From REEB506 sp040381035 (GTDB taxonomy: Bacteria > Pseudomonadota > Alphaproteobacteria > Caulobacterales > Aquidulcibacteraceae), in the NCBI GenBank assembly GCA_040381035.1, contig JBEIHY010000103.1, positions 1 to 10,872 of the forward strand: a stretch of 10,872 nt of DNA, in the 5' to 3' direction. The position numbers and the translations under genes were made by a program. Position 1 is the first letter of the stretch. Every line of letters begins with the position of its first letter. The notes beneath the pieces were generated by a model. It was not told the DNA's origin and searched no databases. It was given only the letters and a program-made list of their open reading frames with translations. Shown here piece after piece: positions 7,536 to 10,872 of this stretch.

Positions 7536-8802
7536 GGCGACGCACCCGAATATCAGCCTGTTCCTTGTGGCCGGCAAAGCCCTCAAGCGCGCACAGGCGA
7601 GAACAATATTCCCCGATCATCACGCTCGCTTCCTCGGTTGTGATGCGCTGATAGGTGCAGGTTTTCATGAATTTGCCAACCCAAAGCCCGCCCGTGTAGC
7701 GCGCGGCCTTGCGGGTCGGCAGGGTGTGGTTGGTGCCGATCACCTTGTCGCCGTAGGACACATTGGTAAGCGGCCCGAGGAACAGGGCGCCGTAATTGGT
7801 CATGTTGCGCAGGAAATAGTCCGGATCGCGGGTCATCACTTGCACATGTTCGTTGGCGATCTGGTCGGCGACCGTGACCATCTCTTCATAGCTGTCGCAG
7901 ACGATGACCTGGCCGTAATCGCGCCACGCCACGCCAGCGATGTGGGCGGTAGGCAGCCAGGTGAGCTGGCGCTCCACGGCTTCCATGGTCTCGCGCGCAA
8001 GCTGTTCGGAATTGGTGAGCAGGATCGCGGGGCTGTTGGGCCCATGTTCGGCCTGGCCGAGCAGATCGGCCGCGCACAAATCGGCGTCGACGCTGTCATC
8101 CGCGATGATCAGCGTTTCGGTGGGGCCTGCCAAAAGATCAATGCCGACGCGGCCAAATAGCTGGCGCTTGGCTTCGGCGACATAGGCGTTGCCGGGGCCG
8201 ACGAGCATGTCGGCGGCCGGCAAACCGCCAACGCCGAACGCCATCGCCGCAATCGCCTGCACCCCGCCAAGCCCCACGATCACATCCGCGCCCGCCATAT
8301 GTTGGGCAACGACTATCGCCGGATTGACCTTGCCCTCAAACGGCGGCGCGGCGCTTGTGATGTGCTTGACGCCGGCGACCTTGGCGGTGACCACGCCCAT
8401 ATGCGCGCTGGCCACCAGCGGATATTTGCCGCCCGGTACATAGGCGCCGACGGCGTTCACCGGGATGTTTTTGTGGCCCAAGATCACGCCCGGCAGCGTT
8501 TCCACCTCAACGTCTTTAAGGGCGTCCTTTTGGATTTGGGCGAAGTTGCGCACCTGCGCCTGGGCAAAGCGAATATCATCGAGCGTTTGAGCGCTGAGCG
8601 CGTCGTAGCAGGCGCGGATTTCGGCGTCTGTTAGGCGATAATCGACGCGGTCCCAGGCGTCGAACTGGATCGAATAGCGGCGCACGGCCTCCTGGCCGCC
8701 GGATTCGATGTCGGCCAGGATGGTTTCGACCCGGCCGCGGACTTCGGCGGCGTCTTGGGCGGCCTGCTCGGCGCTGATCCCATGCTTGAGCCATTTCGCC
8801 AT
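7516..8802 (-). CDS. Histidinol-dehydrogenase-family enzyme, sulfopropanediol 3-dehydrogenase (HpsN)-like
   Basis: This 428-aa zinc- and NAD-dependent dehydrogenase probably oxidises a primary alcohol to a carboxylate in two steps, as HisD does. HisD-type residues are all present: Q250 and H253 in GQAEHGP, E318 and H319 in ANEHVQV, D352 in SYGDKVIGTNHTLPT, and H412 in EGFAGH. The start MAKWLKHG, the segment DDIRFAQAQVRNFAQIQ (75-91) and RYTGGLWVGKF (368-378) match the HpsN-type branch, which oxidises 2,3-dihydroxypropane-1-sulfonate, rather than true HisD. No his genes are nearby. The start at 8802 is used because the in-frame extension up to 9333 is antisense to the dehydrogenase gene on the other strand; GGGGAG lies upstream. 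It is the first gene of the minus-strand operon. The exact substrate could be another diol. Confidence 0.88.
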   Translation of the reverse strand: MAKWLKHGISAEQAAQDAAEVRGRVETILADIESGGQEAVRRYSIQFDAWDRVDYRLTDAEIRACYDALSAQTLDDIRFAQAQVRNFAQIQKDALKDVEVETLPGVILGHKNIPVNAVGAYVPGGKYPLVASAHMGVVTAKVAGVKHITSAAPPFEGKVNPAIVVAQHMAGADVIVGLGGVQAIAAMAFGVGGLPAADMLVGPGNAYVAEAKRQLFGRVGIDLLAGPTETLIIADDSVDADLCAADLLGQAEHGPNSPAILLTNSEQLARETMEAVERQLTWLPTAHIAGVAWRDYGQVIVCDSYEEMVTVADQIANEHVQVMTRDPDYFLRNMTNYGALFLGPLTNVSYGDKVIGTNHTLPTRKAARYTGGLWVGKFMKTCTYQRITTEEASVMIGEYCSRLCALEGFAGHKEQADIRVRRHGQKAA

Positions 8803-8839
8803 GATCCGCGCTCCCCGGGGCTTGCGCCACGCGGCGCGT

Positions 8840-8858
8840 TGTCGGAAGCTAACCGACA
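8840..8858. promoter_or_regulatory. Inverted repeat TGTCGG-N7-CCGACA
   Basis: TGTCGG (8840-8845) and CCGACA (8853-8858) are exact inverted arms with the 7-nt spacer AAGCTAA. The repeat abuts the LacI-type palindrome. It could bind a second regulator or form an mRNA hairpin in the 5' leader of the minus-strand operon. No local candidate protein is evident. Confidence 0.35.
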
Positions 8859-8874
8859 TTGCATCCGCATGCAA
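8859..8874. promoter_or_regulatory. Palindromic operator candidate O1 in the divergent promoter
   Basis: TTGCATCCGCATGCAA is symmetric at 7 of 8 base pairs around the central CG (8866-8867). Its core TGCATCCGCATGC differs at one base from the site at 4498-4510. A central CG with 7-8 bp arms is typical of LacI-family operators. From here one dimer could repress both divergent units. Confidence 0.6.
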
Positions 8875-8896
8875 CGAGGCGATTGGGGCTTGGCGA

Positions 8897-9628
8897 ATGG
8901 ATTTGAAGCTAGCGGGCAAGCGTATTCTGGTCACCGGCGCGGGCCGCGGGCTTGGGCGCGCCATTGCCGAAACCTTGGCCGACGAAGGCGCTGTTGTTCT
9001 GGCGGCGGCCCGCACGCAAAGTGAGCTGGAAAGCCTCGCGGCGACCTTCCCCGCCCAGGTCGAGGTGATGGCCGGCGACGTCACCGATGACGCCTTCATC
9101 ACGCGCATCGGCGCACTCGCGCAGCTCGATGGTCTCGTCAACAATGCCGGGGCCAACAAGCCGCAACATTTCCTGGACGTGGCCGACGACACGCTGGATT
9201 GGCTCCTGGATCTCAATGTTCGCGCCGCGTTTCGCGTCGCCCAGGCCGGCGCGCGCGCGATGGCCAAAAGCGGCGGCGGGGTGATCGTCAATATGAGCTC
9301 ACAAATGGGCCATGTCGGCGGGCGCAATCGCACGGTCTATTGCATGACCAAGCACGCCATTGAGGGGCTGACAAAAGCGATGGCGCTCGATCTCGCGCCT
9401 CACAATATCCGCGTCGCCAGCGTGTGCCCGACCTTTATCGAAACCCCGATGACCGCGCCGATGCTTGCCGAGCCAGCGTTTCGCGCCGATGTGCTCGGCA
9501 AGATCGCGCTTGGCCGGCTTGGCACGATGCAGGAGGTCGCACAGGCGACGACGTTTTTGTTGTCGCCGGCCGCGGGCCTGGTGACAGGTTCAGCTTTACT
9601 GTTGGATGGCGGATGGACGGCGCAATGA
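8897..9628 (+). CDS. Short-chain dehydrogenase/reductase (classical SDR)
   Basis: This 243-aa classical SDR has the Rossmann cofactor motif TGAGRGLG (13-20), NNAG (82-85), a structural N107, a catalytic serine in NMSSQ (S134 or S135), and YCMTK giving Y148 and K152. An arginine (R39) sits at the end of the second beta strand where NAD-binding forms often have an acidic residue, hinting at NADP(H). The C-terminal GSALLLDGGW is the family signature end. The ATG at 8897 is used because SDR homology begins there. The frame upstream is antisense to the HpsN-like gene. The stop overlaps the next start (ATGA). A hydroxyl/keto oxidoreduction in the same pathway is likely; the substrate is unknown. 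Confidence 0.92.
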   Translation: MDLKLAGKRILVTGAGRGLGRAIAETLADEGAVVLAAARTQSELESLAATFPAQVEVMAGDVTDDAFITRIGALAQLDGLVNNAGANKPQHFLDVADDTLDWLLDLNVRAAFRVAQAGARAMAKSGGGVIVNMSSQMGHVGGRNRTVYCMTKHAIEGLTKAMALDLAPHNIRVASVCPTFIETPMTAPMLAEPAFRADVLGKIALGRLGTMQEVAQATTFLLSPAAGLVTGSALLLDGGWTAQ

Positions 9629-10605
9629 GCGACACAATCAAAAGCCGCTATTTGGATGGACTTTCACACACCGCAGGCGCCCGGCGCGACATTTCGGGAT
9701 GGGTGGAGGCGGCCTTTGCGCCGCAGGCGGTTCTGCATGCGCCATGCCCAATTGACGATTGCGCCAACCGCGACGCCGCTCTGGCGCGGTTCTGGCGCCC
9801 GCTGCTCGCCGCGATTCCGGATTTGGAGCGGCGCGACGATATCGTGATGTCTGGGCGCTGGAAGGATGGCGACTGGACGGCGTCACTGGGTCATTGGGAA
9901 GGCACGTTTGGGCGGCCCTGGCTTGGCTTGGCCGCGACTGGCGGCTTCGTCTCGATCCGCTTTGGCGAGTTTCATCGCTTCGAAGCCGGCGCGATTGTGG
10001 AAACCTACCTCTTGCTCGACTTGCCGGACCTGATGGCGCAGGCCGGCCGCTGCCCCTTTGCGCCGCCGCGCGGGCCCAATCCGCGCTGGCCCGGCCCGGC
10101 GACGCGCGACGGCGTCGCCCGCAATGCTCCGAACTCGGATGAAAGCGCCGAAAGCCTCGCCTTGGTTGAGGCGATGATCGCCGGCCTGATGAGCTATGAC
10201 GGCAAAAGCTTGGAAAGCATGGGCATGCAGCGCTTCTGGCGCGAGGGCTTCCTGTGGTTTGGCCCGGGGCCGATCGGCACGGGGCGGGGCTTGAAGGGCT
10301 TCCAAGACGTGCATCAGCGCCCGTTTCTATCGGCCTTTCCCGACCGCAAGGGCGGCGACCACAAATGCCGCATCGGCGAGGGCGCCTATGTGGCGTCAAC
10401 CGGCTGGCCGTCGATCCGCGCCACCCATAGCGGGCCGGATTTTCTGATGTGGCCGTCGACGGGCAAAGCCATCACGATGCGGGTGATGGATTTCTGGCGG
10501 CGCGAGGAGGCCCTGCTCGCGGAAAACTGGGTGTTCATCGACATTCTCGATCTGATGCGCCAGATCGGGCTCGATCCGGTGCTGCGTGCGCCGGATACGT
10601 CTTAG
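9625..10605 (+). CDS. Tandem SnoaL/NTF2-like domain protein
   Basis: This 326-aa protein contains two consecutive SnoaL-like (NTF2 fold) domains. The first, about 22-141, has RFWRPLLAAIPDLERRDD (55-72) and FGEFHRFEAGAIVETYLLLDLPDLMAQAG (113-141). The second, about 176-316, repeats the pattern with QRPFLSAFPDRKGGD (231-245) and MDFWRREEALLAENWVFIDILDLMRQIG (288-315). SnoaL-like proteins act as polyketide cyclases, isomerases, dehydratases or hydrolases with small hydrophobic ligands, and many are uncharacterised. The 4-nt ATGA overlap with the SDR gene shows close co-translation. The linker (142-175) is rich in proline and arginine. The stop codon TAG sits where the right-hand insertion element appears to begin, so the original downstream sequence may have been displaced. 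Function in the pathway is unknown. Confidence 0.85.
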   Translation: MSDTIKSRYLDGLSHTAGARRDISGWVEAAFAPQAVLHAPCPIDDCANRDAALARFWRPLLAAIPDLERRDDIVMSGRWKDGDWTASLGHWEGTFGRPWLGLAATGGFVSIRFGEFHRFEAGAIVETYLLLDLPDLMAQAGRCPFAPPRGPNPRWPGPATRDGVARNAPNSDESAESLALVEAMIAGLMSYDGKSLESMGMQRFWREGFLWFGPGPIGTGRGLKGFQDVHQRPFLSAFPDRKGGDHKCRIGEGAYVASTGWPSIRATHSGPDFLMWPSTGKAITMRVMDFWRREEALLAENWVFIDILDLMRQIGLDPVLRAPDTS

Positions 10606-10872
10606 AGCGTGTCGTCAGTTGGCCTGAGTCCTTTTAGCCGCGTTGGGCGGAAAATCGGAAGGGTTGGGCCTCATCCGTCATTTCTGGGATTCCCAAATCA
10701 CTTTCTCTCTGACTCATGGAGTGTCGGCAATCAGGAGGCCGATGCATGCTCCGCTACGCTTTGCGCGACGATCAGTGGGACAGGATCAAAGACTTTCTGC
10801 CCGGACGCGAAGGCCATGTCGGCGGCACTGCCGCTGACAATCGGCTGTTCGTGGATGCGGTTCTCTTTCGCT
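10606..10872 (+). mobile_element. Left end of an IS5-family insertion sequence (runs off the window)
   Basis: The stretch after the SnoaL-like stop codon has no catabolic gene. It ends in the start of an IS5-type transposase, so it is read as the left part of the element. The outer end is probably near GAGCGTGTCGTCAG just after TTA at 10603, but the right end and target duplication lie outside the window. An 11-nt palindrome, TGGGATTCCCA, is at 10685-10695. Confidence 0.55.
10746..10872 (+). CDS. IS5-family transposase, N-terminal fragment
   Basis: The first 42 codons read MLRYALRDDQWDRIKDFLPG, then REGHVGGTAADNRLFVDAVLFR, the characteristic N-terminal DUF4096-like segment of IS5-family (IS427/IS1031-type) DDE transposases. 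AGGAGG at 10733-10738 lies 7 nt before this ATG and fixes the start against the ATG at 10742, which is in another frame. The catalytic DDE domain lies beyond the window, so intactness cannot be judged. Confidence 0.85.
   Translation, partial: MLRYALRDDQWDRIKDFLPGREGHVGGTAADNRLFVDAVLFR

Larger units (their letters stand above)
8803..8896. promoter_or_regulatory. Divergent promoter region between the two transcription units
   Basis: These 94 bp separate the minus-strand operon (start 8802) from the plus-strand dehydrogenase (start 8897), so both promoters and their control sites must lie here or inside the flanking coding ends. The region holds two separate inverted repeats, at 8840-8858 and 8859-8874. 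On the minus strand, TTGCAT followed after 17 nt by TAGCTT is a weak promoter candidate overlapping the palindrome. No convincing plus-strand promoter was found. Confidence 0.6.

Noticed and set aside
8803..9333. N-terminal 177-residue extension of the HpsN-like frame
   Set aside because: It is antisense to the well-supported SDR gene, shows no family similarity, and homology begins at MAKWLKHG at 8802.
9736..9755. TGCATGCGCCATGCC resembling the operator core
   Set aside because: It has an inserted base that breaks the symmetry and lies inside the SnoaL-like gene.
1..10872. CRISPR arrays, tRNA or rRNA genes, phage genes
   Set aside because: No regularly spaced repeats, no cloverleaf-like or rRNA-like stretches, and no phage structural genes were seen.

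Overview
The window looks like a catabolic or accessory locus from a GC-rich alphaproteobacterium, most likely sphingomonad- or Caulobacterales-like. The main reasons are the TonB-dependent receptor style (TonB box EEVIVTAQ, then RLQDVPLSVTAV), its use as the outer-membrane importer beside a LacI-type regulator, and the IS110 and IS5 elements at the two edges. The species cannot be fixed from the sequence alone.

Layout. Positions 1-~1080 hold an IS110-family element. Its DEDD/Ser recombinase has an apparently intact active site but a one-base frameshift near its C-terminus. The leader upstream can fold into a long stem and may be part of a bridge RNA. Positions ~1080-1902 hold no convincing gene. 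On the minus strand, read from right to left, there follow a histidinol-dehydrogenase-fold enzyme of the sulfopropanediol dehydrogenase (HpsN) type (8802-7516), a LacI-family regulator (7535-6492), a MetE-C-domain-like zinc methyl/alkyl-transferase (6470-5319), an HpcH/HpaI aldolase (5322-4555) and, after a 192-bp gap, a TonB-dependent receptor (4362-1903). Divergently on the plus strand are a short-chain dehydrogenase (8897-9628) and a tandem SnoaL/NTF2-like protein (9625-10605), coupled by an ATGA overlap. The right edge (from about 10606) is the left end of an IS5-family element whose transposase runs out of the window.

Working model (inference). The receptor imports a small organic substrate. 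Two dehydrogenases oxidise it, the aldolase splits a 2-keto acid intermediate, and the MetE-like and SnoaL-like proteins carry out less predictable steps. The regulator is encoded inside the operon and probably senses the substrate or an intermediate. The strongest regulatory evidence is a pair of near-identical palindromes with a central CG (consensus TTGCATGCGCATGCAA, one imperfection in the core of each). One lies in the divergent 8803-8896 promoter region and the other upstream of the receptor gene. These are the two intergenic spaces where operators for the local LacI-family protein would be expected.

The substrate is not known from sequence. The HpsN-type dehydrogenase suggests a C3 sulfonate diol or a similar vicinal diol, but no sulfolyase or sulfonate transporter is present in the window.
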